Origin: Pratylenchus scribneri
Lineage: Eukaryota; Nematoda; Chromadorea; Rhabditida; Pratylenchidae
Reading direction: 5' to 3'
Assembly: GCA_030063045.1 (NCBI GenBank)
Contig: JAQSEB010000150.1
Span: 186,001-250,000, forward strand
Length of the DNA: 64,000 nucleotides
In this document: piece by piece, positions 12,458 to 23,169 of the stretch
Layout of the letters: each line of letters opens with the position of its first letter
Position numbering within the stretch: position 1 is the stretch's first letter
Program-made: the position numbers and the translations under genes
The notes under the pieces: model-generated
Told to the model about the DNA's origin: nothing
The model's database searches: none
What the model saw: the letters and a program-made list of their open reading frames with translations, nothing else

Positions 12458-13872
12458 AGTATACAATTATTTAATATTTAATTCTTTTCTATTCTTAATT
12501 TTTTTATATTTATTGTTTATTTTATGCGTTAATTAATAAATTGTTTGTTTTATTTTAATTCGATAATGATATAATATTTTAATAAATTCCATATGAATCA
12601 CTTAAATAATTTTCCTAAAATGATTAGGAAAATTTTCATTCTAATTAATTGAAATAATGATTTTTTATTAAATTTTTACAATATATTTAATTATAATGAT
12701 CTAAGTTTTTTATATTAAATTGTAACAAAGAAATTTATTTTTAAAATTTTTTAAAAATTAAGATTTCTTACAAAATTCTAATTTAGTTTTTTTTCAAATT
12801 ATGCCGAGAAAAGTTTTCTAGAAATATAAAAATGAAATTAATTGCATATTTATTAAAATAACTTTAATTATTTACTAATTTATTAATCAATTAATCGAAT
12901 TGTGTAATTAATCTTTTTCAATTTTATATTATTCCTAAATCATTTCATTTCGATTTTATGCAATAGAAATTTATATATTTTATAATAAACAATTTTATTT
13001 TCTTTTTCAAAAATATTTATTAACTATTATGAAAATATTATAATTTTTACATAAATATATATTATGAATAATTCCTTTAAAAAAATAAAAAAAATTGAAA
13101 ATAGATGAAGTATGTTAATTTTTTTTATTATTTTTTATTTCATAAATATTGTATTAAATTTTAATAAAATATAACCATCAATTATTATAACATTGATTAT
13201 TTTTTAATTATAAAATTTTAAATTTATTTTAGGAATTCTTTATTCATAATTTTTAATTAATTATTTTTTTTTATTTTTTTATATAATTGCGTTTAATTTA
13301 AATAAATATTATAGTTTTTTGATATAATTAATTTTATATTAATTATTTTTAATAAAATGAATTTTCTTTAACTAGAAATTATTCTCAAATTTTTTGATTT
13401 TTTTCATCATTAATTTAATAATTAGAAATTCCATTTCCGGATGAAATACTTTTAATATTTTATCTATAATTTTATTCAATTGCTATTTTTTTAATTTGAT
13501 ATTCATTATCGGTATTTTAAAATTATTTTATTTTCAAATCTTCAATTTTTCATTGTCGCGTCGAAGATGTAAAATCATTCGATCAGTATATGCAATTTTT
13601 TTCAATAATTTTTCATAAATATTTGCTTAAAAAATTAAATAAATTGATTTTTAAATTATTTTATTTTCATAAATATTTTAAATTTCTTTATAAAATTGAA
13701 TTGAAATTGTAAATTTGGACCATTATAAACTAATTTAATTCACATTATTTTGAAAAAAAAAAATAAATTTGTGAATTTATATCCTTTTTTTATTTTTTAA
13801 GGTCAGGTCGAATTTTATTATTGAAAATTTAATTTCTCTTGATATTTATTTCTTTAATAAAGCATTTATTAT
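12458..13872. other. A+T desert
   Basis: No coding or repeat signal seen apart from A/T tracts. A single CG-containing spot near 13550-13580 is too short to interpret. Confidence 0.6.
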
Positions 13873-14006
13873 AATTAAAAATATCAGTTTTTCTAATTTG
13901 TCATTTTAAAATTTGAATTTAATAAAAAATATAAATAGTAATTAAAAATATCAGTTTTTCTAATTTGTCATTTTAAAATTTGAATCTAATAAAGAATATA
14001 AATAGT
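13873..14006. repeat. Tandem duplication, two copies of about 67 bp
   Basis: The unit starting AATTAAAAATATCAG at 13873 is repeated from 13940. Both copies carry CAGTTTTTCTAATTTGTC and end in ATAAATAG, differing at only a few positions (for example GAATTT versus GAATCT). A recent local duplication in non-coding DNA. Confidence 0.9.
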
Positions 14007-14174
14007 TTTTTCTCATTTGATGTTTTAGTCATCATTTTCGAGATCATTTGCAGGTGCGGGAAGCTGATTGAGCGAACAAAAATTTAAATTACATCATTTC
14101 TATAATTTTTATGGTTATAATTGTTAAAAATGTTGTGTTTTTAACTATTTTAAAATAGTTTATTTGAAAAAATT

Positions 14175-14400
14175 CTTATCGAAAAAAACCTGGTAAATGT
14201 GCTTTTCTAGTTTCGATTGTTGTTCGATTTTCGACGATTTTTTGGTAACATTTCTACTTCTTTTTTCAGGTTTTCCCGCTTTCGTTTAATGATTTCTTCA
14301 TTATATTTCTTTTGCCCTTTTTCGAATGTTGTTTTCATTGTTTCATCAGGTTGTTCTTTTTGATATGATGGAATTTATTTAATCTGATCAGGAAGAAGGA
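14175..14400 (-). CDS. Possible exon remnant, lysine/glutamate-rich
   Basis: On the minus strand a 48-codon open stretch contains KYNEEIIKRKRENLKKEVE, a charged coiled-coil-like segment. A second frame continues with KSSKIEQQSKLEKHIYQ up to a CAG|GTTTTT donor. The switch between frames suggests a frameshift or a small unseen intron. The neighbouring A+T-rich DNA gives no further exon. Function unknown. Confidence 0.3.
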
Positions 14401-15635
14401 TGAATTAATTGATTGCTTTTATCACTATCATTCAATAATTATTTTTCTATTTTTATTTAATTAGCCGCAAATTTTGATATTTTTAATTAATTATATATAT
14501 AATCTTTATGTTTTTTAATATTTTTGTTTTATATATTTTAATTTAACTATTTGTTGGAGAATAAAAATACTTACTCTTTGTTCTTGTAATAGATGTATTT
14601 TAAAATTAACATATCATATTTTTAGATTTTTACAACTAAAATAAGTAATAATTTTTTTTGATAAATTGTTTTTTTTGTATATATTATTAATAAATACTAT
14701 AATTAAAAATTCGATTTTAAATAATTGTTTTTTTCTATATCAATTAAAATTATTTATATTTATATTTTTTTGCCTTTTTTATTATTATATAATTTTTTTA
14801 ATTTATATAAGATTTCTTATTTGAATATTTATTAAGTTTTAAAAATAAAGTTATAAAAATATTTTTTATGATCAATAGATCATTTTTACAATCATATAAT
14901 AATTATTTTAAAATATCTCTAAATAATAATATTAAATGCTGATAAAAACCAAATTTACTATAAATTTGCCATTAATTGAATTTATTTTTTTATATTTTAT
15001 TTTAAATTCTTTTCCGGCAATAATTTAAATTTATCTTTATTTAAATTTATTTTAAAATTATTTTTTATTATTTTTGAAATTAATATTTTGAAATATATAA
15101 AAATAATCAACATTATTTTTTTCTATTGGAAATAATTTTCCTTTAACATTATGGGCTCTAATTTTAGATTTCCGAAAATAAATTTTTTGAGATAATTTAT
15201 ATTCAATAAGATTTCTGAATTTGTTTCTTTTTTTTATTTTTATATTTTATTTTGAAATATTAGTTTAATTAAATTTATCGTTTATGTTTTGTACTTTATA
15301 TCAAAATTCACAAAAAAATTACAATTACATCGATGCAAGCTTCGCTTTTTCGATTATTCTTCATTTTTTTCCATAATTATAAATTTTTTATAAATATTTT
15401 AATTTTATAATCATATTTCATATAAAAATTAAATTAATTATTTAGATGATGATTGTGAATGTACTAAATTTCTATTATTTTATTTTCCAGCATTATTTAT
15501 TTTTTTTACCAAAAATAATTTATTTTGCGATTTTTTCAATATTTTTATATATGAGTTTATTTAATTCTTTATGGCATTTTTACAACAATCCCCAACATCA
15601 TTTAAATACAAATTTTCTTTATCAAGTATATTTTA
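14401..15635. other. A+T desert at the 3' side of the transposase relic
   Basis: Nothing supportable seen. This is where the rest of the minus-strand Harbinger transposase would lie, and neither its catalytic C-terminal part nor a matching terminal inverted repeat was found. The plus frame at 15446-15670 is the shadow of the decayed third exon and its A+T surroundings. Confidence 0.55.
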
Positions 15636-15638
15636 TTA

Positions 15639-16332
15639 TGTGTTTGGCGGGGCCTAAACAAAAAAAATAGATTGATTTTTGTATATATTTTTATATTTCA
15701 TAATTATTTTTAATTTTATTTTATTATTATTTTAAAAAAACCTTGCAGCGAAAATGTTTTCCATCCAAGCATCCAATTGCTCGGGGAAAGTTCCATTTTT
15801 CTTCGAAGATCTGTGCATGGTGCAGCCATGTTTTTTGGTAGGGAATTGGTAGCATATTGTCATTCATGCCAATGATGATTTTGTTGGCGACTTGATGGAC
15901 GATCTCGCACACTGTTCTTTTGCCAATTTTGAATTCCTGGCCAATTTTGCAAATGGAAGGCCACTCGAAAGGAAACTTAATTAAAATTTTCTATTTAAAT
16001 AATTTTATTTAATAAATAAACCGGAGAAAAATTGCCAATCTCTGTTTGGCATTAATTGGTCTTCGATGTGTTGGCCCAGTTGCCAAATGTTCCTGCAGTT
16101 GTTCCAGTAATAGGTCAAATTGTTGTGGTGTGAATCGGCAAAAACCTTTCAATTCTTCTGGTCGTTGCGCATTGTAGTAGCGGTCGAAAATTTCAAAACT
16201 GGTGTGAATGAGCGGCGCATGAACAGGCCGAATGTAAAATCGCCGGCGATGTCGTCGTTGTCGAAGTAGATGGAGCAAATAAATTATTAAAACTCGATTG
16301 AATCGCATTTTAATACCTGAATTTTTTTTCAA
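15639..16332 (-). pseudogene. PIF/Harbinger transposase, truncated relic
   Basis: Three pieces read on the minus strand. Piece 1 (16332-16009) starts at an ATG and has an arginine-rich tract, then FCRFTPQQFDLLLEQLQ and INAKQRLAIFLRF, the N-terminal region of PIF/Harbinger transposases. Piece 2 (about 15975-15742) has KIGKRTVCEIVHQV and FPRAIGCLDGKHFRCK, matching the family's IGKSTV-helix and the first catalytic aspartate motif (GxxDGKH). A GTTTTT donor follows the K, and an 88-nt intron ends in TTTAG at 15654. Piece 3 then gives APPNT, exactly as expected after the motif, followed at once by TAA TAA. Pieces 1 and 2 lie in the same frame but are separated by 45 bp with TAA and TAG. The obvious GT-AG intron (46 nt) would break the frame. 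The later aspartate and glutamate motifs are missing, so this copy is inactive. Confidence 0.85.
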
Positions 16333-16435
16333 AAATTTTTTTTATTTTTTAAAAATATTTTTAAAATTTTTGGAAACAATTTGGAATTAATTTTGGAGTG
16401 ATTGGAGTACAATTTGGTTGATAATATTCAAGTTG

Positions 16436-16628
16436 AATTAAAACTTTCATGATTTTTTACTTTCATGAAAGTTAGTATGCACTGTTATCCATGAAAGTTC
16501 CTTTCATGAAAGAAAACTTTCAATAAAATGGAAACTTTCATCAAAGAAGTATGCACAGTTTCGCCAAACTTTCATGAAAGTTTTTAAGGAGAAACTTTCA
16601 TGAAAGTTTTTAAGTATGCACATGGCCT
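16436..16628 (-). repeat. Palindromic subterminal repeat block of the Harbinger element
   Basis: About ten copies of ACTTTC or GAAAGT, several fused as the palindrome ACTTTCATGAAAGT, are mixed with three copies of AGTATGCAC (about 16471, 16549 and 16612). The block ends in CATGGCC. Read on the minus strand, the outer end is GGCCATGTGCATACTT, a G/C-rich start like Harbinger terminal inverted repeats, next to TAA on the outside, a possible 3-bp target site. It sits directly upstream of the transposase start, so it is probably the element's 5' terminal region and promoter. No inverted copy was found on the other side. Confidence 0.6.
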
Positions 16629-16639
16629 AATACAATATA

Positions 16640-17115
16640 TGGCATTATTTATCAACATATTTAATTCATTTATTTTAATTTATTATTTTCAAATATTTAT
16701 ATAAAATTAATGATTTTACATCGTCTAAAATAAAAATTCACTTCTACTCAATTAAAATAATCTTAAATTCAATATCTAAACTTATTCATTTTCTTCAAAC
16801 GATTTCAGAAAAATAAAAATAATTTCTCTAAAAAGTTTCAGATATAATTTCAAATTATTTTTTTTTGTATTTACATTTAAAAATATCTTCATTTTTTTAT
16901 GTAATAATTATAAAATTAAATATAAATTTATAGATTTTTTTATTTAATTTCGAATTTTTTTATTTATAAAATATATATTTAAAAAAATAATATAAATATT
17001 TTAGATTTTATTTATAATTTTGTAAATTTCTATTTTATTTAACTTTAATATTTATATTTTAATTTTAATTTTGTTAATCTACTTCCTTTTTATAATGTTT
17101 TAAGCTTTTATCACT
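16640..17115. other. A+T desert
   Basis: No gene or repeat seen. Confidence 0.6.
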
Positions 17116-17117
17116 TC

Positions 17118-17275
17118 ACCTGCTTGCATATCGGAATTTCCTTAAAAAAATTAATTATCAATTAAGGTCTTAGGCCCTACTCTCAACTAACTTTATTCTC
17201 TGCACTTTTCGCGACCAACAATTACCTTTCCATCACTTAAATATTCTTTAAATGAATCATGTGGCGATTAATCTC
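17118..17275 (-). CDS. Possible exons, unknown protein
   Basis: On the minus strand a 24-codon frame reads SFKEYLSDGKVIVGREKCRE before TAA, with a GGAAAG|GTAATT donor inside it. Downstream, a 21-nt piece between TTTAAG and a CAG|GTGAAG donor could be a micro-exon. The plus strand is also open (RPYSQLTLFSALFATNNYL). The minus reading is preferred for its charged, balanced composition and its consensus donors. Unknown function. Confidence 0.35.
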
Positions 17276-17352
17276 AAATAATTAAAACTTTTTAAATAAT
17301 TTTATTTGAAAATAAAAAAAACAATTTTTATTTAATCTTTAGGAATTGTAAT

Positions 17353-17442
17353 TTATTTTTTCTTTATTCCGTGCTCGATCTTGTTTCCAGCCCTCTTTTT
17401 ACGAGTTGTTGTAATCTTCCATGAATTGTTGTCGATCCGTTG
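17353..17442 (-). CDS. Possible terminal exon, basic tail
   Basis: After the acceptor CATCTTAG, a 29-codon minus frame runs to TAA: RIDNNSWKITTTRKKRAGNK followed by more lysines. An alternative uses a GTAAAA donor after 40 nt and a different frame (TDRQQFMEDYNNS). It lies less than 100 bp downstream, on the minus strand, of the 17.1-17.3 kb pieces only if order is reversed; on the minus strand it precedes them, so it could be an upstream exon of the same gene. No family recognised. Confidence 0.4.
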   Translation of the reverse strand, partial: QRIDNNSWKITTTRKKRAGNKIEHGIKKK

Positions 17443-18104
17443 CTAAGATGGATGCATATAATAAAATTTCATAACCAGAAAACTTGATAATGAAGAATTC
17501 TGTTTGAATGATTATTACTTCTATTTAATTTTTACTTAATGAATAATAAAATTTTATCTATATTATTTTATATAACAATGGATAACTGGAGGGATTGTCG
17601 AAAGATAAATAAAGCTTCAAATCAAAATTAATGATTGAAACAATTAATTTAACAAATATATTTAATTGTATTAAATAAAAAATTAAATTCTTTAATTTAT
17701 TTTAAAATTATTTTAAAAAATCAATTTTAAATTAACAATATTTTTTTGTTTAAGTTATGTTATATTATATTTTATTCTTTATTTGCATAAAATATTTTAA
17801 AATTTTATTTATATATATATTTTGAACTATATTTCAATTAAATAAATTTAATTTTTTAATTAATTTGTATTTTAATTATTTAATTAACATATTTCAATGA
17901 TTTGAAATTTCGAACCTATTTATTTATAAAGTAGCTCTATTAAATATTAGGTAAAATTTTAACGGAATACTGAATGAAACTTTTAATTGTACTATTTTAA
18001 GTTAAAATTTTATTGTTTGTTTAAATAAATTTTTGGGCAAATTTTTAATTTTTACTTCTTTATTTTATTTTTTAATATATTACTTTTTAATAATTTTTTT
18101 TTTG

Positions 18105-18400
18105 CCCAATTAATTTTAGATATATTATTTATAAATGAATTAATTTTATTCGCCTATATTCATTGCGACGGTGATGGTTGTAAAAGTTCCAGAGGCAATT
18201 ATGGTGATTACATGCCGGCCATTAAATTTATAATTTAATTTCTAATATAAAATTGTTAAATGAATATTAATTATTGATATATTTTGAATTTTAAACAACA
18301 ATGTTTAAATTATATTAAAAAATTTGGCCCTCGATTCGTTGGTCCACATCGACTTGAGAAATTTCCCACATAGACAAATAATTGTTGATTTTAATTAATT
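18105..18400. CDS. Two exon-like islands, strand unresolved
   Basis: At 18120-18239 the plus strand, after an ATTTTAG acceptor, is open for about 40 codons and includes YIHCDGDGCKSSRGNYGDY. The minus strand reads HVITIIASGTFTTITVAMN. At 18315-18400 at least three frames are open, among them plus LDSLVHIDLRNFPHRQIIV and minus FVYVGNFSSRCGPTNRG. The plus frame of the first island has the clearer acceptor. Which reading is real cannot be settled by eye. Confidence 0.35.
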
Positions 18401-18695
18401 TCTAAATTGATTAAAAAATAAATTTTTTATATTTTTTTATAAGACTATTTTTAAAATATTTTAAAATTTTTTTGAAGCTATTTATTTTATTGAAGTTTAT
18501 ATGACTTATTTCTTCTGTTTTCTTTAATGTATCTTAATTAATTTTTATTTATTAAATTTTAAATAAATTTTTTACTTCCATCTAAATATATTTATTTATT
18601 ATATTATCTAATGAATATCAAAACATAAAAATGCGAAATTCAAATGAATTTCTAACTAAGCCACATTTATAGAAAATTTCTTTCTTTAATAACAA

Positions 18696-18839
18696 TTAAT
18701 TTTTAAAAAAAATATTAATTTCCTTGTTAAATGAAAACCCATTTTTTTTGTCTACACAAAAATTGCCAGGCTGGCTCTCTTCAATTTGGCAATCGAAGTC
18801 CAATTTAATTTTATTATTTTTAATTAAGTAAAAATTCCT
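18696..18839 (-). CDS. Probable exon, unknown protein
   Basis: The minus frame is open for 47 codons between stops and contains KLDFDCQIEESQPGNFCVDK, an acidic segment with two cysteines, then a lysine/phenylalanine-rich A+T tail before TAA. A GTAGAC donor after the second cysteine could end the exon. The plus reading (KIARLALFNLAIEV) is shorter. I prefer minus, but no domain is recognised. Confidence 0.4.
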   Translation of the reverse strand, partial: RNFYLIKNNKIKLDFDCQIEESQPGNFCVDKKNGFSFNKEINIFFKN

Positions 18840-20155
18840 TTACAATTTTTTTTTGCATATCAAATTATTTAATTAATTCAAATTTCAATTTTATATATGA
18901 TAAAGATATTTAAATATTTAGTGTGTATCATGATTTAGTATAAGCATATTTTATTTCAGATCCCATTGTTCTAGTTATTTATATAGTCTTATTTGATAGA
19001 GAAAAATATTCCTGATTAATTTTAATAATAAAAATATCCCTCTGATTTATTATAATATTTTCCAAAAATATTTTATATCATTTGAAGGATTTATTACTAT
19101 TTTTATTTCAATTTTTTATGATTTTACTATTTCATTTAAAAATTTTATTTCTAATTTAGAGATTCAATCAAATATTTATAGAAAGATATAATTAATTTTT
19201 AAAATAATTTTTAAATTAATAAAAAAAAACTATAATAATTGCTGTTTTATAATTGAATTTTTACAAGAAATTATTAAGAATTATTTGTCTTTTTTTAAAA
19301 ATTTAATTAAATTTTATAAAAGAATTATTTTATATTTTTCTCTTTTTTTTCAATTATTGTTTATAAATTTTCTATTGGAATAATTTTATTTTATTTAAAA
19401 AGAAATTATTAGTTTTATTATTTTTTAATTTCAAATTAAAAATATAATTATAATTTTAATTAAATTTATTTATAATCAGGACACAATTTCATTTTTTGTG
19501 CAATTCATAATAAAAAAATCATAATTAATTATATTGAGTCAAATAAATAATTTTTTTGTATATTTTGTTATATTTTATAATCGTCATATGTTATCTACAA
19601 GAAAAAAAATTATTTTTTAATTTATTAATTTTAATCATTTATTAGTCATATTAATTTATTTTTAATTTAATTAAAAAATTTAAAAAATATTCATTAATCA
19701 TTAATATCGTTATAATATATTCGAAATAACTTAGATTACTTATTGCCATATCAACTCATAAGAAATCTTAAGAAAAATGGCTCTATGAAATAAAAAACAC
19801 TAAAATATATTTTAATAAAAATAATTCATTTCATTTTAAATTATTTATAATTAAATTCTCAAATCAAATTTTTGCGATATTATTTTCTTATTTTAATATT
19901 TTATTAATTTTTTTCAAAATAAAATTTATTGTTGAATATTTCAGGAAAATATTCAAGCTTTTTTTTTTAAATATTCGAGGACATATTTATAATTATATAA
20001 ATCAATTTTTTAAAGAAATCAAATACATTTACTAAATGCTAAATTATACACAGATGAATTGTGGCGTTTAATTAATGAATTAAATTATGGAAAAAAAAAT
20101 TTTAAATTTTATTTGAATATAAGCTTATTACTGTACATTTTTAAATTATAATCTA
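18840..20155. other. A+T desert
   Basis: No gene, repeat or RNA signal seen. Confidence 0.6.
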
Positions 20156-20164
20156 TTTAATATG

Positions 20165-20331
20165 AAGAATTTCATTATACCCAAGAGCATTAGGAAAATA
20201 CCACAATCAATTTGATGTTATGATGCGTAATTTCTCTTTGATTATAATAATCTTTTTTTTTTCGTCTAAATATAGCTATTATTGTCGGAGTATAACTTTT
20301 ATGTATTTTTCATGAATTAATTATTTTTAAA
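20165..20331 (+). CDS. Possible exon, unknown protein
   Basis: A plus frame of about 52 codons begins YPRALGKYHNQFDVMMRN and continues hydrophobic to TGA. A GTAATT donor directly after ATGATGC would end the exon before the A+T-rich part. Minus frames here are interrupted by TAA early, so the strand call is firmer than for most islands. Confidence 0.35.
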
Positions 20332-21281
20332 TATTAATACTTTCGAAATCATTATAAGTTCTTTTGATGTTTGAATTTACCTCTCCAAAATTTCCTGCTC
20401 CAATTTTTTAGAAATTTCAAATTGCATGTTTTATTTCCCATTGATTTTCATATTAAAATAATCAATTTTATTTTAATCTAAAAAATACATAAGTATATTA
20501 AGTTTTCTCTGTTACTTTCATTTTTTCCTAATTTGAAAACATTATAGTAAATTTTAGTTCAATTTCTAGATAAAATTCAATCTTAAGAAATTATTTAATT
20601 GTTCATAATATATAATTTAATATAATTTTAATATTTAAAAATTTATTTTCTTTATAATTTTATTATTAATTATGGTGATTTTAAATTTTACAATGATTTA
20701 AAAAAAATTCAATTCCTAATTTCTTTCGATGTAAATGTGTTTTCTTAATTTTAATTAATAGTAAAATTTTCAATTAATAATTAAATTAAAAATCATTACA
20801 TATTTTAATGAATGCAATTAAAATATAATATTAGATTTCACTTTATTCTATAAATTTCTCTGATGGAATATGATATATATAATGATTAAATTATATGTAT
20901 TTGGATGTAAATTAGAAAAATAAATTAAAATAATAATTAGAAAATTACTTTTTAATAAATTTATTTAAAGAAAATACAAATTTATATATTTTGGATTTTT
21001 TTAAATTTTAACATATATAATTCAAAACTAAAAAAATATTTAGCTGCCAATATTAATGAGAATCGCCATTATTGGATTATTAGATTTTTTTGTAATTAAT
21101 TATATTAAAAATTATAAAATATAATATTATTCAAGTAAATTAAATAAATAAAATTATTCTAAGGTAATTTATATATGTTTTATGTTTAATCATTTTTTAA
21201 TTGAAGATTGTTTAAACAGAATGTATTTAGTTTATTACTCGCTTACATTTTTAATTAAAATTATAATTATTATTTGTTTTA
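20332..21281. other. A+T desert
   Basis: No feature seen. Confidence 0.6.
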
Positions 21282-21377
21282 TTGTTGTTTCTTTTTGGTG
21301 GATTTTTTAGAGTACCAATTTTCTTTTTTCTTTTTTTTCAAATCTCTATTCATCTTCCTTTTGGACAATTTTGCCAA

Positions 21378-21569
21378 TCAAACTTTTTTGAGAAAATATT
21401 TGTAATTAAATTTTTTCCATCCAATCGTTTCCTGCATTTGCTGAATTGCATTTCCTCTAAATCCAATTAAGCTGACGATAACATTGATCTTAAAATATGT
21501 ACAAGAATTGATCAAAATAAAAATTAAAAATGCCGACCAATTGTGAGGTTTTTCCAGTAGAATTATCAC
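21378..21569 (-). CDS. Possible exon with KH-like G-x-x-G motif
   Basis: A 63-codon minus frame. Its middle reads INVIVSLIGFRGNAIQQMQE followed by T-I-G-W. The order hydrophobic strand, L-I-G-x-x-G, then an amphipathic helix (AIQQMQE) and T-x-G matches the nucleic-acid-binding core of KH domains. The upstream half of the frame is hydrophobic and A+T-rich and may be intron, with an AAG acceptor just before INV. A plus frame (21282-21470) overlaps but is F/S-rich. Only about 25 residues match, so the assignment is tentative. Confidence 0.3.
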   Translation of the reverse strand: MIILLEKPHNWSAFLIFILINSCTYFKINVIVSLIGFRGNAIQQMQETIGWKKFNYKYFLKKV

Positions 21570-22566
21570 TTCCTTCTCTATTGTAGTATTGCAAACATAA
21601 ATTTTAAAAAATTCTTTGGTCAGTATTCTTTATATCATTTTTATTTAATCTTATTTTTCTTTATAAATTAAATTTTGAAAATAATAGATGTGGTTTTACT
21701 ATATTAAATTTAATTTTTAGCATCATTTTTATTTATAAAAGTCTAAGCGTATATTTTTTAAAGGAATTTATTTTTAACATTATTTTTGTCGTATAAAATT
21801 AAATTTATAATTTATAGTTGAAATTAAAAATTTTCATTATAATTGTCTTCAAATTTTTTCTGACAATAACTATTATTTAATTTAAAGTTTGTTTAAATAT
21901 TGCATCATACGTTTTCAAGTATTCGCTGATATATTTATAATTCAAATTACTAAATAATATATATATATACAGTGACATTCGCTATAATTATATTTTTAAC
22001 AAATTTAATTCTATATAAAATACATTTTTAATTTTATTTTTGTCAATTTATTAGGTTTAATATTTATTGAAGATGAAATAATAAGATTTGATATTATTTT
22101 TAGTCATACTTCGCAACCTAAGCAATAAAATAATTTATATTATCTTTTCGATAAAAATATATTATATAACTCTATTTTTAAATTTTATATTATTTTTTTT
22201 TAACAAACATTTATTAATGGCTGACCTGAAATTTACAAGCATAAGTAATAACATATATTAGATATTTGCAGTTAAACTCTTATATTATCATGTTTGTTTA
22301 AATTTATATCACATTTGATAAATTTTCATAATATTTAAATTTTCACTGAATTATTGATTAATATTTTAATCTTAAATAGCTTTCTAAAATTTATATTTGT
22401 TATATAAAATCAAAGTTGATTTTTTATTAATAAATTTTAATTAACATACATGCTGTTTTTAATTTTACCTATAGAAATATATTGTATTTTCAAAGAATTT
22501 TTACTCAATTATTAAAATATAAACAAACATTTAATAATTCATAATTTTCATAATATCTATTTATAA

Positions 22567-22719
22567 TATGCTATTTCCCTTGCGGAAAGCAAAATGATTT
22601 TTCTTCAGAAAATTGCTAAAGCTAAGGAAATGCGATTTTTCTTTTATTTTTCTGCCAATGGCAATATTAATTTGTATAATAATTTACTTATCAATACGTT
22701 AATCTTATTAATATTCTAA
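22567..22719 (+). CDS. Possible exon, unknown protein
   Basis: The plus frame is open for about 50 codons. It starts ISLAESKMIFLQKIAKAKEM and becomes hydrophobic and A+T-rich before TAA. An ATG lies within the first ten codons. It ends 10 bp from the opposite-strand cysteine-rich exon, so at most one of the two may be expressed. No family. Confidence 0.3.
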   Translation, partial: YAISLAESKMIFLQKIAKAKEMRFFFYFSANGNINLYNNLLINTLILLIF

Positions 22720-22729
22720 CCGTGCTGAA

Positions 22730-22857
22730 TCATCTTGGTAGTGTAATCTGACACAACTCCCATTTACTTTTAGAAGTGCCACAAATATAACACAACATAA
22801 ATTCCATTATACTGCCACATAGGCCTTGATTAGCATCCAATATACGACATAAATTTT
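22730..22857 (-). CDS. Cysteine-rich terminal exon, unknown secreted-like protein
   Basis: On the minus strand, after the acceptor AATTATAG, 42 codons run without a stop to TGA. Five cysteines lie in the pattern C-x9-C-x8-C-x2-C-x9-C. Recognisable pieces are NLCRILDANQGLCGS, EFMLCYICGTSK and KWELCQITLPR. Plus-strand frames here are all broken within a dozen codons or so, making this one of the clearest strand assignments outside the phosphatase-subunit gene. The cysteine spacing suggests a disulfide-stabilised extracellular domain or a small metal-binding fold. An upstream minus exon may lie in the 22950-23060 island (minus reading GDCSTLWGTYF before a GTAATC donor). Confidence 0.5.
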
Positions 22858-22949
22858 CTATAATTATAATTTTTAAAATTTAATTAAATGAAAATTTTAA
22901 TAGCTTAACGTCTTTGCGGACAATGATTAATGATTTGTTAAATATAAAA

Positions 22950-23165
22950 TTTATATAATTTTATTTTTAAATTTATTAATATTATTCTACACCAAGCTTT
23001 TAATTTGATTTCGATTACAAAGAAAAAGTATGTCCCCCAAAGAGTGGAACAATCACCATATAATCAAATAATGCAAATTTTTATGAATATTATTTTACAT
23101 TCTATTTATATATTATGCTTAATTACAACAAATTTTATTTTTAATTTATTTTTTCTATTTTTAGA
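22950..23165. CDS. Possible exon, open on both strands
   Basis: On the plus strand a frame of 60 or more codons contains ITKKKYVPQRVEQSPYNQ and then a hydrophobic tail to TAA near 23170. On the minus strand GDCSTLWGTYFFFVIEI is open up to a GTAATC donor. The minus reading would feed the cysteine-rich exon just downstream. The plus reading is longer but its second half is pure A+T translation. Confidence 0.3.
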
Positions 23166-23169
23166 ATAA

